64,000 nt of DNA from assembly GCF_033807715.1 (NCBI RefSeq), contig NC_084599.1, positions 3,844,625-3,908,624 of the forward strand, written 5' to 3'. This DNA comes from Cololabis saira. Its lineage: Eukaryota; Chordata; Actinopteri; Beloniformes; Belonidae. Positions 19,501 to 32,738 of this stretch are shown here, piece after piece. The first letter of the stretch is position 1, and every line of letters begins with the position of its first letter. A program made the translations under genes and the position numbers. The notes under the pieces were generated by a model. The model did no database searches. It was not told the origin of the DNA and saw only the letters and a program-made list of their open reading frames with translations.

Positions 19501-20471
19501 CTGAACGTGTTTAGAGACAAGTTATTTTATAGTTGAGAAGCTGGGAAACTTGACAAAATATCACCCTGGAAACCATGCCAGGCTCTGTGTCAAAGGAACA
19601 CGGCATAGGAATGTTCACTTGAAAACAGGCAACGGACAGTGTTATACCAAAATTTCCCATTACAGGACGCTGCCTCGGCGTCGCCGCTGCTCATTTGCAT
19701 AAAGTTGAGATTCTCTCATCTTCAAATTGATGCTCTGGACGCCTCCAACACCTCCAACGCCTCTGCAGCCAGCGATCATAGGTTAACTTTGGTAATCCTA
19801 GATTAATGCCAGCCAGACGCTTTAATGTGAATACGTAGTTAAAGACGCGACCAACGCGTGCCGGAGATGAGCTGACTGCCAGCAGGTTGTCCCCCATCAC
19901 AAGCACCAGAGATAACCCCACACTTTCTGAGCTGAAGCTGAAGCCAGGGGAAGCAGACTGATAATGTGCTGCCAACAGGAGGATAAAAAGGATGGCTGAC
20001 TGGCTAATAATAAAATAATACTGAAACATTTGACCTGCCCACCAATTATGATCACAGATCCAGACACATTGTGACAAAGACAGCCATCATTGAGGGACGT
20101 TTTCCAGGACCACGGAATGTCTGAAGATCCCAGGTGTTCAGGAGATCAGTCCATCCTAGGATGTTCTCTACAGATGCCTACAGCTGTGCTGCAGCCCACA
20201 GTGTGACGTTACCCCTCTGGTGCTGGAACTGAAAACACCACAAGACAAACTGAGATGCAACCGTTTCAAATTTAATTTCAAAACAATAAACAAAGGCAAC
20301 AAAAACCAACAGAGAAATCTGCAATTCAGTGAAACTGGCTTCCCCAATCAGGTCCAATAATTTTTTTAAATTAAATAAATTAAATAGTTCAACGCCAAAA
20401 CGGACTCAGACAGTCGTCAACTAAAACATTGGACTGACAAACTAAACAAAGATGATTTCTGCAAAGTGGAG
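19501..20471. other. Intergenic region with one unrecognised - strand ORF
   Basis: A 128-codon - strand frame (19691-20077) has a hydrophobic middle but no family I recognise; it may be a transposon relic. The tail of the taf4b 3' UTR probably lies in 20250-20470. tttaat near 20268 would be ATTAAA on the taf4b strand, a weak poly(A) candidate. Confidence 0.35.
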
Positions 20472-20685
20472 TGAAGGAGGAGTTGCAGGGTCACTGCAGA
20501 GCTCTGTAGAGGGTGAGGGAGGAGTTGCAGGGTCACTGCAGAGCTCTGTAGAGGGTGAGGGAGGAGTTGCAGGGTCACTGCAGAGCTCTGTAGAGGGTGA
20601 GGGAGGAGTTGCAGGGTCACTGCAGAGCTCTGTAGAGGGTGAGGGAGGAGTTGCAGGGTCACTGCAGAGCTCTGTATAGGGTGAG
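20472..20685. repeat. 42-bp tandem repeat, 5 copies, copying the end of taf4b
   Basis: The unit contains gagttgcagggtcactgcag and agctctgtagaggg. The copy nearest the gene holds the true last codons and stop; the other four repeat the stop at 20617, 20575, 20533 and 20491. 42 bp equals 14 codons, so the frame is kept. Confidence 0.95.
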
Positions 20686-20784
20686 GGAGCGGCGCAGGCG
20701 GCACTCCTGCTCCATGCACTCCAGCAGGTCCTTCAGCAGCACCCGGGTCAGCCGGGGGACGCCCGGCCGGGCCAGCAGCAACAC
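20659..20784 (-). CDS. taf4b: taf4b exon 14 (terminal)
   Basis: 41 codons plus TGA, acceptor tgtgtgtag. [20 protein letters not shown], then [20 protein letters not shown], aligned to TRICLRDLIFCMEQEREMKY of TAF4B. Its last 42 bp seed the downstream array. GC content is high against its neighbours. Confidence 0.88.
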   Translation of the reverse strand: MLLLARPGVPRLTRVLLKDLLECMEQECRLRRSLTLYRALQ

Positions 20785-23700
20785 CTACACACACAAGGAT
20801 ATTATACTTAATTATCGGATCAGAAATGTCCACAGACCCAAGAGTTGAGCTCAAAGTTCGTTCAATAGAGGGAATGACGTCACAGATGGGACTTCACGGC
20901 GGGTTACGCCCACTGAGTGACAGAAAGACTGAGTGTCAGAAAGACTGAGTGTCAGAAAGACTGAGTGGCAGAAAGACTGAGTGTCAGAAAGACTGAGTGT
21001 CAGAAAGACTGAGTGTCAGAAAGACTGAGTGACAGAAAGACTGAGTGTCAGAAAGACTGAGTGTCAGAAAGACTGAGTGGCAGAAAGACTGAGTGGCAGA
21101 AAGACTGAGTGTCGGAAAGACTGAGTGGCAGAAAGACTGAGTGGCAGTGTAAACTTTCAGTTTGAGCAACTGGTAAACATCTAAAATAGGAAAGAGCTGT
21201 TGTGCGATCGACTGTACTCATAGATTTAGCAAGAAATCAGAGTTATCGTTTTACAGACTGATGAAAAATAAGCTTAAGAGAAACAAATGGATCGCTGCAA
21301 TTCACAGAAACAACTGGATTCCAGGCACCAAAACGTATATTTGCGGTTCCCATTTTGTATCAGGTAATGTTGGATTTTTGGGTAGCTAACGTTAAACGGT
21401 CAAATCATAAAGTTCGGTGTCCTCTTCACTTTGTGTGCTGGTCCAAACATTGTGACTACAGAGATCAAAACTGTTCACATTTATCATCTGTCTCACAGAA
21501 GATAAATGTCAGAAATAGTTTGTAACTGTCCTGCCGCGTCAGCCTCAACTGGAGGCAACACCAACGTTACGGATGAGCCAGCAGATGTAGAGGAGGAGAC
21601 AGAGGAGGAGACCGAGGAGACAGGACTAGAAACGGAAGGGGAGCTGCAGGAGGACACGGGGGAAGAGACGCTGCAGCCGGATCCTCAGGGGAACGTGTGC
21701 AGCTAAGAGAGCATCCTCAGGTATCATCCTGCATCCTCCAGGACTAAGGATGGAAAACAATTACTCAGTAAATGAGCCAGACGTACAGCGGTACATGTTC
21801 CCTGTGGGATTGTGAGACCTTAATCCTCTAGACGTCTATTCAGAGGCAGGAGCCTCAGATTAATGCTGTCTTCCACTCCATGCGTGAGCAAACAGGGTTA
21901 TCCCTGTTTACATGGTGATTAATCATTTGGGATATCTGGATCAAACCAGCGACGCACGGAGAACATCATGACGCAATTCCCGTCATTTCTGCTTCTTCTT
22001 CCTGTATCCAAATCCAAAACAACAACAATAACAGCAGCACGGTGGATAATGAACATCCCAGTAGAAGTGGTTTTGTTTCTCGGCCCTATCGTACACCTTT
22101 TCCAGCGTCTTCCAGCGGAGCTTGATCTGGTCTGGCGTTCCTACAAATGCTGCTTCGCGCAACTTTTCTCTCACCTTCTTGTAAATCTTCTATCCCGGTA
22201 CTTTCTAGCGTCTACAAATGCAGAAATGTTCATATCCTTCATTACATTTATGAAGTGATTAGTCTCCTCCTGGTCTTGGTTTCTCCGTGTTTAGAAGAAC
22301 TTTCTGGACTCAAAAGACCAGGGGCCTCATGTACAAAGACTTGCGTGGATTTCCTACTGAAACATGGCTTACGCTTAAATCCAGAAAACGTCCTACGCAC
22401 AAAAAAATCCAGATGTATGAAACTGTGTAGGCATGAATCCAAGCACATTTCCTTTGTACATCCCAATCAACGTGGAATTGAGCGCACATGTAGGAGTACC
22501 AGACTCCTCCCTGTCCACGCCTCCATTTAAATATGCAAATGTATTTAAATAGGCCCTCGAGGGCCGGTTTCCCTGTTTAATTGCACCATGATACAAGGAG
22601 CTGTGTCATCAACAGAACTATCCAGACTTTGATGACAAGCTGGTGACGATCATTAATTAGAATCAGGTGTGTTAAAGCAGTGAAACAACATGCAGGACAC
22701 CGGTCCTTCTGGGATTCAGTTTGACACCTGTGACATATTTTTTTATTTATTTTTAATATTCTTTATTTCATTCAAAAAAATAAAATAATTCAATACAAAT
22801 ACAAATGTTCTTAACTCGTGAATGAAAAGCAAGCAGAAAGAAGAAGAATCCTATCTGATCTGCCCCTTTTTCCAAGAAATAACTTCACAAATAACATAAA
22901 TTAATCGTATAATCTGTATATTAATGGAGTGAAAATGCTTCCTGTTAACGTACACATATTCATCCAGTGATGGTGCTTTTATAGCAATGTGTGTGCAGTC
23001 GATAGCTCCGATTACATTAGGAAAACCGGCTAAATATTCTTTCTCTTCTTACTGCGCCATTTGCGATATCTTCTAACACTGCTTTTATATCCACTCTGTA
23101 ATTGCAGACAGTTGAATGTGTTAATGGTTCATCAGTGTGTCTCTGATGTGCACATCACTCTGAGGGCTAATTGTTTTCACATTATTACCAGTTTCCCAGC
23201 ATCACCACTAAGTGTCGCCAACGGACCAATAGCTGTGGAAACGTGCGTACGCCAGCCATGAAGTTGGCGTCGGGCACCGCACATTTCCACGGTCATTTCA
23301 CTCTTGATACATCTGAACGTTTGCGTGGAAAAGGGCGTACGCCATGTTTTTGTGCGTACGCACCCTTTGTACATGAGGCCCCAGGATTCCTTGTGAACAG
23401 AGCATGTGCAGAAAACAAATTCCTGTTCCGTTTGATGGGGATATTCTGTTTGGTGTTTACATGACCCAATATTCGGGTTTTAAAAGGAGTAACCCAGGGG
23501 TCATATTCAGGTTTTAAAAACTGGAATATGAGCAAATTCTGGTTATTCAAAGGGGTTATTGGTGTTTACATGGCCGTGCAAAACCGGGTTATTGCTAATA
23601 TTCCGGTTAGAAAAGTGTTATTGACTGCATGGAAACGCAGTCACAGACTATGTTTACATGCAGTCAATAACACTTTTCTAACCGGAAAATGGATTTGTAG

Positions 23701-26700
23701 GAACATCAGACCAGATCAAGCTCCGCTGGAAGACGCTGGAAACGGTGAACTACAGGACCGAGAAACAAAACCACTTCTACTGGGCTGTTGCCGTGCTGTT
23801 TTTGTTGTTGTTGTTTTGGATTTGGATACAGGAAGAAAAAGCAGAAATGACGGGAATTGCGTCATCACGTTCTCCGTGCGTCGCTGGTTTGATCCAGATA
23901 TCCTGAATGATTAATTACCATGTAAACAGGGATAACCCTGTTTGCTCACGCATGGAAACAGATTATTCCCAATGTTTCAGTAACCGGAATATTGACCTTA
24001 ACCCAAATTTTGACTGCATGTAAACGTAGTGACAGTTTGCGTGAAGCTGTCACCGCTCTCACCAGATGATTGGCAGACACAGCTGCGGGTCCTGACCGGC
24101 CAACACTAACATCCCTAGTCCTTCTAACGGACAGTACTGGGAGCTGTGGGAAGGTGGCGAGAATTAACCGTTGTGGAAACCATGTTGGTCCACACAGACC
24201 GAACCCAGCTGGGATTCAAACCAGGAACCTACGTACTAGGGGTGTAACAATATATCCTGCCATGAAATTACGTGATACAAAAACGTCACGATACGTGTCG
24301 TGGAGGTGACAAACTGTATCGCAATAATGGATAATTAACCCTGGTACTGTCTTTGGGTCAAAATGACCTAATTCTCCTGTTCCTTCTTTCCTCCTGCTCT
24401 CTCCTTCTTTCTCCCTTCCTTCCTTCTTTACTCCTTTCCTTCTTTCTTTTCTCCCTTCCTTCCTTCTTTTCTCCCCTCGTACATTCTTTCCTTGTTTTCT
24501 CCTTTCCTCCCTCCCTTCCCCCTTCCTCCCTCTCTCTTCTTTTTTCCCTTCCTTCCTCCCTTCTTTTTTCCCTTCCTTCTTTTCTCCATTCCTTCCTTCG
24601 TTTTTCCTTCCTTCCTTCCTTCTTTCCTCCCTTCTTCCCATCCTCCTTCCTTGACCCGAAGACAGCACAAGGGTTAATATGAATATATTGTGTTTACTAG
24701 TAACATCTATTGGTGCAGCGGGATCACGTGACGACCTCGACCCGCGGACCAAAATCTTCCTCCGCTCAGAAGAAACTAGTACCGTTTTAGTCCCGATCAC
24801 GGGACTCTCGGGGGGTTTTGAGCTCAGAACTTTTACTTCTAAGGTGAGCATGAATCAATCTTTTTATGATGTAAAGACTGTGTCGTCCCCAAAGGTGGGA
24901 GGATGAAACGATACCGGGGTTGACCTTACGGCCTCAGACTGGAGCAGGTGAAGCTCTGAGCTCTGGAACAAGATCAATAACAGTCATGTGGGACTTTTCA
25001 TAGTTTATTTATTTACTTTTATTCATTTATTTAATTTTAGTTGTTACATTTCTGGAAAAGAAAAAAGTCAAATCATACATGAGAGAAACTATTCAGTTTG
25101 TGTCTAAATATTTGTACTTGTATGAAACTGAAGATCATAACGCAAACCTGACATTTACTTTTAGTTCAGTTTGTGGAAAATGGTTGGGCTGGCTTTCTCT
25201 TTAAAACTTAAAGGGGACCTATTATGAAAAACATGTTTTTTCTTGTTTTAACATATATAAAGTGGTCTCCCCTCACCCTGCCAACACAGGAAAGATTAAA
25301 TCCCATGAATTTCTGCAAGGTCTGTACCCCCGCTCCCGTCGTGACGTCACGACGGGAGCTGATTTCCTCCGCTGCTGAAACTACGCCCACCACTCTCTCC
25401 GCCGGCACCCGGCGGGAGCTTCAGCCATTGTTCAGAAGCGGTGACTGTTTCAACAGCGAGGGGACAGTCAAAATGAGGTTTTGCATCGACACTTACCCTC
25501 ATAAAAGGATCAGTTCCAACAGCACGGACCCGGCAACTGCACACGAGTCAGCGGTAAGTGACGTTATTTGTTTATGTTATTTATATTTGTATGATCTTTG
25601 CATGGGCTAAGTATTTAGCTTAGCTCCGGAGCAGCTCACGGACCGGACCGTCGAGGAGCCCCGAGCCCGGAGTTTCGGGCTCGGGGCTCCGGGCGCCGGC
25701 GGCTCTATTAGTACCGTAATACATTTTTCTTCTGTGGTTTCAGAGTTTCCAAGCACCTGAATCTGTTCAACGACACATTCAGAAGACGCACGGTCCTTCC
25801 TTGAGCCAGCAATAGTGCATACATGTTATTTATATACAACTTATGTTATTTATATATTTTAACAATAAAATTGCCATTTGTGAAAATTCAGTGTTGTGAT
25901 TTCTTTACAGTTAACATGATTCATTTGTCTTGTAACATAAGTGAAATGATGAGGAATCGGAGTAAATAACTGTGGTGTACCTGTTTAAAATTAAATTAAA
26001 TCTTCCTGTGTGAAGACCAGGTGACTAAAGACTGATTTATGGTTCCGCGTTACACCAACGCAGAGCCTACGGCGTAGGTACGTGTCGATTTAATGCAGAA
26101 CCGTGGACACGCTTTGCTACGCAGCCGCTGCTCTTCTGCCCGGAGCAACGCTTTGTCTCCTCCCCTGCTACACGTCATCCAAGCAGCCAATCAGCGCAGA
26201 GCCTCATTATCATAGCCCCCCCCCCCCCCCTCAGAATGAAGCACAGAAAAAGGCTTTAGAAGCGGTAAAACTAGAGACATGGACCACAGGCTGAATTTCT
26301 GATTTATGTAGAAAAAACAAGCTTTAGATTGTTTTTAAGACATTCAAGGCCTTTTTAAAATATACATTAAATGCCATAATATGTCCCCTTTAAACAGTTA
26401 TAAAGGATTACAAACTGTAACAATAGGGCTAATGCACAGCATTGTTTTGTATTTTGTGTCTTTCAAATAAAACATAAGTTTTTCCAGTCATATGTTCCTC
26501 ATTCAAGGTTGTTAAAAGAATACTGCTATAATATCGTACCGTTATGGTGACCTCAGTATGGTGTATGGTACCGTATGGTGAGATTAGTGTATGGTTACAC
26601 CCCTACTGCGTACTAGTGTATCATTACTCCCCTACTGCGTACTAGTGTATGGTTACTCCCCTACTGCGTACTAGTGTATGGTTACACCCCTACTGCGTAC

Positions 26701-29700
26701 TAGTGTATGGTTACTCCCCTACTGTGTACTAGTGTATGGTTACTCCCCTACTGCGTACTAGTGTATGGTTACTCCCCTACTGCGTACTAGTGTATGGTTA
26801 CACCCCTACTGCGTACTAGTGTATGGTTACTCCCCTACTGCGTACTAGTGTATGGTTACTCCCCAACTGCGTACTAGTGTATGGTTACTCCCTTACTGCG
26901 TACTAGTGTATGGTTACTCCCCTACTGCGTACTAGTGTATGGTTACACCCCTACTGCGTACTAGTGTATGGTTACTCCCCTACTGCGTACTAGTGTATGG
27001 TTACACCCCTACTGCGTACTAGTGTATGGTTACTCCCCTACTGCGTACTAGTGTATGGTTACTCCCCTACTGCGTACTAGTGTATGGTTACACCCCTACT
27101 GCGTACTAGTGTATGGTTACACCCCTACTGCGTACTAGTGTATGGTTACTCCCCTACTGCGTACTAGTGTATGGTTACACCCCTACTGCGTACTAGTGTA
27201 TGGTTACACCCCTACTGCGTACTAGTGTATGGTTACTCCCCTACTGCGTACTAGTGTATGGTTACTCCCCTACTGCGTACTAGTGTATGGTTACACCCCT
27301 ACTGCGTACTAGTGTATGGTTACACCCCTACTGCGTACTAGTGTATGGTTACACCCCTACTGCGTACTAGTGTATGGTTACACCCCTACTGCGTACTAGT
27401 GTATGGTTACACCCCTACTGCGTACTAGTGTATGGTTACACCCCTACTGCGTACTAGTGTATGGTTACTCCCCTACTGCGTACTAGTGTATGGTTACTCC
27501 CCTACTGCGTACTAGTGTATGGTTACTCCCCTACTGCGTACTAGTGTATGGTTACTCCCCTACTGTGTACTAGTGTATGGTTACTCCCCTACTGCGTACT
27601 AGTGTATGGTTACACCCCTACTGTGTACTAGTGTATGGTTACTCCCCTACTGTGTACTAGTGTATGGTTACTCCCCTACTGCGTACTAGTGTATGGTTAC
27701 TCCCCTACTGTGTACTAGTGTATGGTTACTCCCCTACTGCGTACTAGTGTATGGTTACTCCCCTACTGCGTACTAGTGTATGGTTACTCCCCTACTGCGT
27801 ACTAGTGTATGGTTACTCCCCTACTGCGTACTAGTGTATGGTTACACCCCTACTGTGTACTAGTGTATGGTTACTCCCCTACTGCGTACTAGTGTATGAT
27901 TACTCCCCTACTGCGTACTAGTGTATGGTTACTCCCCTACTGCGTACCACAACCTTCAGCCAGCGTTCTGCTGGTTCCACTGACCTGGTGTCCACTCTCC
28001 TGTGGTCTTTTCCTGCGGGACCCGATGGCAGCCAGAGCCGTCAGGTTGGCTTCTCTCTGCTGCAGCTGAGCTGCTTCTGCTGCCTGGAGCTGGGAGAGAA
28101 GAAACATCAGAACCAGAACCAGAACCAGAACCATCTGAGCTGCTTCTGCTGCCTGGAGCTGGGAGAGGAGAAACATCAGAACCAGAACCAGAACCAGACC
28201 GACCCTGCTGATCCCCACAGTGTTAGAGCAGCATTAGGAGCTGAGAATAAAGGGAAATACGAGGACACTTAAAAATAAAATTACAGGTCACGTAAGAAAT
28301 GTAAAAGAAATTGAATTGAAATTTTATTTCGGACATGAAACAGTAATGAAAACAAAACCAAACAATAATAAATAAATATAAATAAGAAAAAAAAAAGACA
28401 AAATATAAATAAACATGCAACACAACCCAAACTTAACCCAAAGTTAGTGGCAAATGGGTGGAGAAATGGATGTATGGAAGGAAGGAAGGAAGGATGGGTG
28501 AAAGGTGTGGCAGCACTTCCATCACTATATACTCACCAGTTAGCTACAGCTTATGAAGGTTTATTATGATCCAGTTTGTGATCCATTGTGGTATTGAATT
28601 AAATGTATATCATTTTACACACATACCTCTTTGGCTCTTTGCTTGAGCTGCTGAAGCTGCGGATCCTCGCTGTGAGAACGACTCTGATCAGAGAGAGGTG
28701 CACAATTAATGCTGGGAAGAAATATATACACATGCATCTTCACATATATGTTTGTATATACACACACATATACATATATGGACACACACACACATTTTTA
28801 AAGACACATCCATATATATTGCAGAACAATTCCATGCCGTGTTTCTGCTGTATGTCGTTGCTGGATCATGCGTGTGTTCACAGTCGCTCAAGTCACTGAA
28901 GAGCAGTCCCCTCAGCAGCTGCATCGCTCCAGTACAAGGTTATCCCTGTTTACATGGTAATTAATCATTTGGGATATCTGGATCAAACCAGCGACGCACG
29001 GAGAACGTCATGACGCAAATCCCATAATTTCTGCTTCTTCTTCCTGTATCCAAATCCAGAACAACAACAATAACAGCAGCACAGAGGATAATCAACAGTA
29101 GAAGTGGTTTTGTTTCTCGACCCTGTAGTTCTCCTTTTCCAGCGTCTTCCAGCGGAGCTTGATCTGGTCTGATGTTCCTACAAATGCTGCTTTGCGCAAC
29201 TTTTCTCTCACTCTTCTTGTAAATCTTCTATCCCGGTACTTTCTAGCGTCTACAAATGCAGAAATGTTCATATCCTTCATTACATTTATGAAGTGATTAG
29301 TCTCCTCCTGGTCTTGTTTCTCCGTGTTTAGAAGAACTTCCTGGACTCAAAAGACCAGGATTCCTTGTGAACAGAGCATGTGCAGAAAACTAATTCCTGT
29401 TCCGTTTGATGGGGATATTCCGTTTGGCGTTTACATGACCCAATATTCAGGTTTTAAAAGGAGTAACCTAGGGGTCATATTCGGGTTTTTAAAAACCCGA
29501 ATATGAGCAAATTCCGGTTATTCAAAGGGGTTATTGGTGTTTACATGGCCGTGTAACCGGGTTATTGCTAATATTCCGGTTAGGAACGGGTTATTGATGC
29601 ATGGAAACAGTAGTCAATGATCCCCATGTCCTGTATTCCTCTGAACGCAATGAGCAGAAAAGCATTTCTACACAATGGAGGATTGACTCCAGAGTTTTTA

Positions 29701-31178
29701 AGGATTGACACGACTACTAACTAGTCTCAAAGTCCTCTAGCAGAATAACCAGCTCCAACACCCCCCTCCACCTCAGAAAAGGAATGAATAGGAAATGTTA
29801 CTGATTTAAATTGGACTGAATTTGTTGATGAAACATGATTCTTAAATATTAAAGATACACACAATTACAGACTTGAAATTGCATTATTTACCATTATAGT
29901 AGCCACATTAGTATATCAGTGTCACTGAAATGGCATAGAACTAATGTGTAATCAACCAAGACCAAAGAATGTCGAAGCCAAGACAAGACGAAGACCAAAT
30001 TACTCTATGCAGACGACATCTGTCTGGCATTTCAACACCAGATGAGGATCAACTGGAACACTGATGACCTTGTAAACACTAGTAGCTCAGCTCTGGCACT
30101 TACATACTCCCCCTGTCTGTCGGACTTTGCATTCACTAAATAAATACACTGCAAAAACTCAAAATCTTAACAAGAATATTTGTCTTATTTCTAGTTAAAA
30201 TGTCCCATTTTTAGTCAAAAAATCTCATTACACTTAAAACAAAAGTTACCAGAAAAAAAACTTGTTATTTGAGAATTTTCACCTGTTTCAAGTAAATTTT
30301 CACTTGAAATAAGTAGAAAAATCTGCCAGTGGGACAAGATTTATCTTCTTATTACAAGCAAAAAAATCTTGTTCCACTGGCAGATTTTTCTACTTATTTC
30401 AAGGGAAAATCTACTTGAAACAGGTGAAAATTGTTGTTTTTTCCAGTGATGAGTCTTGTTTTTAAGTGTAATGAGATTTTTTTTTACTAAAAATTAGACA
30501 TTTTAACTAGAAATAAGACAAATATTCTTGTTAAGATTTTGAGTTTTTGCAGTGTACAATTATGAAGAAGTCTGAATTATTGAATCAGCTTGTCTCTAAA
30601 ATTGCTTAGATGACATGGTGGTGTATGGCTGTGATGGACACTAGAGGAAGATCTACAGTCACTCTGGAAAGGGTTCTTTTCCCTTCTCGGACTGACTGTA
30701 GATTTGCCTTTTCCAAACTTTATCAAGAAGTGCCTATAAGATTTTATTTTGAAACCATTTAAGAAGAAAAAAAAAAAATAAATAAATAAATAAAATAAAA
30801 AGAGTGGGGTACATTGCATCTGCACATGCACCACGGCCTGGCAAGATTACACCAAAGTAAAACCACTTATTTTTCCCCATGAATACCCCTGTTCCTGCTT
30901 ACTTTGGCCAAGCGCAGTAGTCTCTCTCTCTCCTCTTCATCTTTCCGTCTCTTCTTTGATCTCTCCACTTCCTCCAGGAAGTGAAGCTGAGAGCGCACGT
31001 CGCTGACTTTGTCATGCCACGGATAGCCCTGTTGTCACACAAGCACAGAGCATTTGAAGACAACAGGGTTATTTTTGTAGCCCCTTTTAGACAGTCCTTG
31101 GCTGAACATTGGTATTTTCAGAGTGACTAGGCGGTGAGGCTGCGACTGTAACAACCTGTTCCTTTACTGCAGCAGCGA

Positions 31179-31277
<99 letters not shown>

Positions 31278-32672
31278 ATCATGGATAAAAGTTGTAAGTT
31301 ACGTTGCATGTTATCGGTAGAGGTAAGTGGGCTATTTATATTTTCTTTTGCCAATATTGGATATTTACACAACTAACAGCCATATTTAGCATTTTTAACA
31401 CTAACGCTTTACTGATGGACTATTGTCTGTTCATGTCAAAACAATACAACATACAACACTAGATACAGTACAACTTTAATATTTGCGCCTTATTTTGCCT
31501 TTTTAGCTATTTATTGCCATATCTCACGAGAGTGTGTTGCTCAGACAGAGACAGGTCTCAAACAAAGTTCATTTTCTCCTAATCTGTCGGTCTGAAAATT
31601 GCCATTTTGGTGTCAGAATGTTCAGAAGGTTTGTGGCTTTTGAAAAATGGGTCCAATATTTACTTAGGTTACTATGGGGCGAAGGAATTGGTAATAATCT
31701 GTGCTCACGTTCACTTTTCCCATAGAACTCAATAGACTCAGAAGCTGCTGTTAGTCTCCTAAAGGGGCGTGGCAGTGGGAAACCCACGTGACACAGATAC
31801 AGGAAACACAACCGGAGTGGGGGGTAGAGTTTACAATAAAACACAACCGGAGTGGGGGGTAGAGTTTATAATAAAACACAACCGGAGTGGGGGGTAGAGT
31901 TTACAATAAAACCCAACCAGAGTTGGGGGTAGAGTTCTAAATAAAACGTCTCTGGCGATACCTGCGATGTTGTTCTGCGGCGTTCTGCCATGACCGTGAC
32001 CTTCTCTAGCAGGCCACGGAGATACTCCTGAGTAGCATGAGAAACCAACGCCACCACGTCTGCTCCGACATCAGTCACTCCCACTGGCCGTCCTAGTAGG
32101 ACACACACAAATATACACATATATACAAATATACACACCTTCAAAAAGAGGCAGCATTCAGCTGTTATAACATTATTAAAGAGGAGCTCTTCAGTGCTGA
32201 CAGCTTCACACAGACTGGAAAAGGAATCAAAGGTTGACAAAGAAAAGGCTGAAAAACCTTCATTAGAAAAACGTTAGAAAATAGAAATCCTGCTTCTATC
32301 CAGCAGGATATTAATTATGATCACATACTTTGCTAAGAAATGTATACTTTTACTTTGGAAAGATGATTCCCCTCCAACTTTGAATTTTGTTTTGGATCAA
32401 ATGTCAGTTTTTTTTACCATTGGAAAAATGTACTTTGGAAAAATACAACCGTGGTCAAATCTTTCATGGATGGATGGATGGATGTATGGATGGATGGATG
32501 GATAGTTTGATATCGCTGTTGCTGCCATTTTTTTTTACTTTTTTTTTATTTACACTTTTTTTTATATTCATTTAGTTTTGTTTCCCGTAATGTATGATTT
32601 TTTTCCCCTGGGCAATTATGGGGAGGGTAGGAATGTGGGTAAAATAGAAATTGTGAATGTGAATTGTGAAAA

Positions 32673-32738
<66 letters not shown>

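Larger units (their letters stand above)
24237..26605. mobile_element. hAT-type non-autonomous element, 2369 bp, 8-bp TSD
   Basis: Left end taggggtgtaacaatata, right end tatggttacaccccta (inverse). Flanks ctacgtac (24229-24236) and ctgcgtac (26606-26613) form an 8-bp duplication with one mismatch. Two TTAA elements are nested inside. Its right end and flank are the unit of the array that follows. Confidence 0.87.

Noticed and set aside
19691..20077. 128-codon - strand ORF as a membrane protein gene
   Set aside because: One hydrophobic stretch only, no recognised family, no splice or promoter support.
26585..27947. Regular 29-bp direct repeats resembling a CRISPR array
   Set aside because: There are no variable spacers; units are contiguous copies and the context is a vertebrate gene intron.
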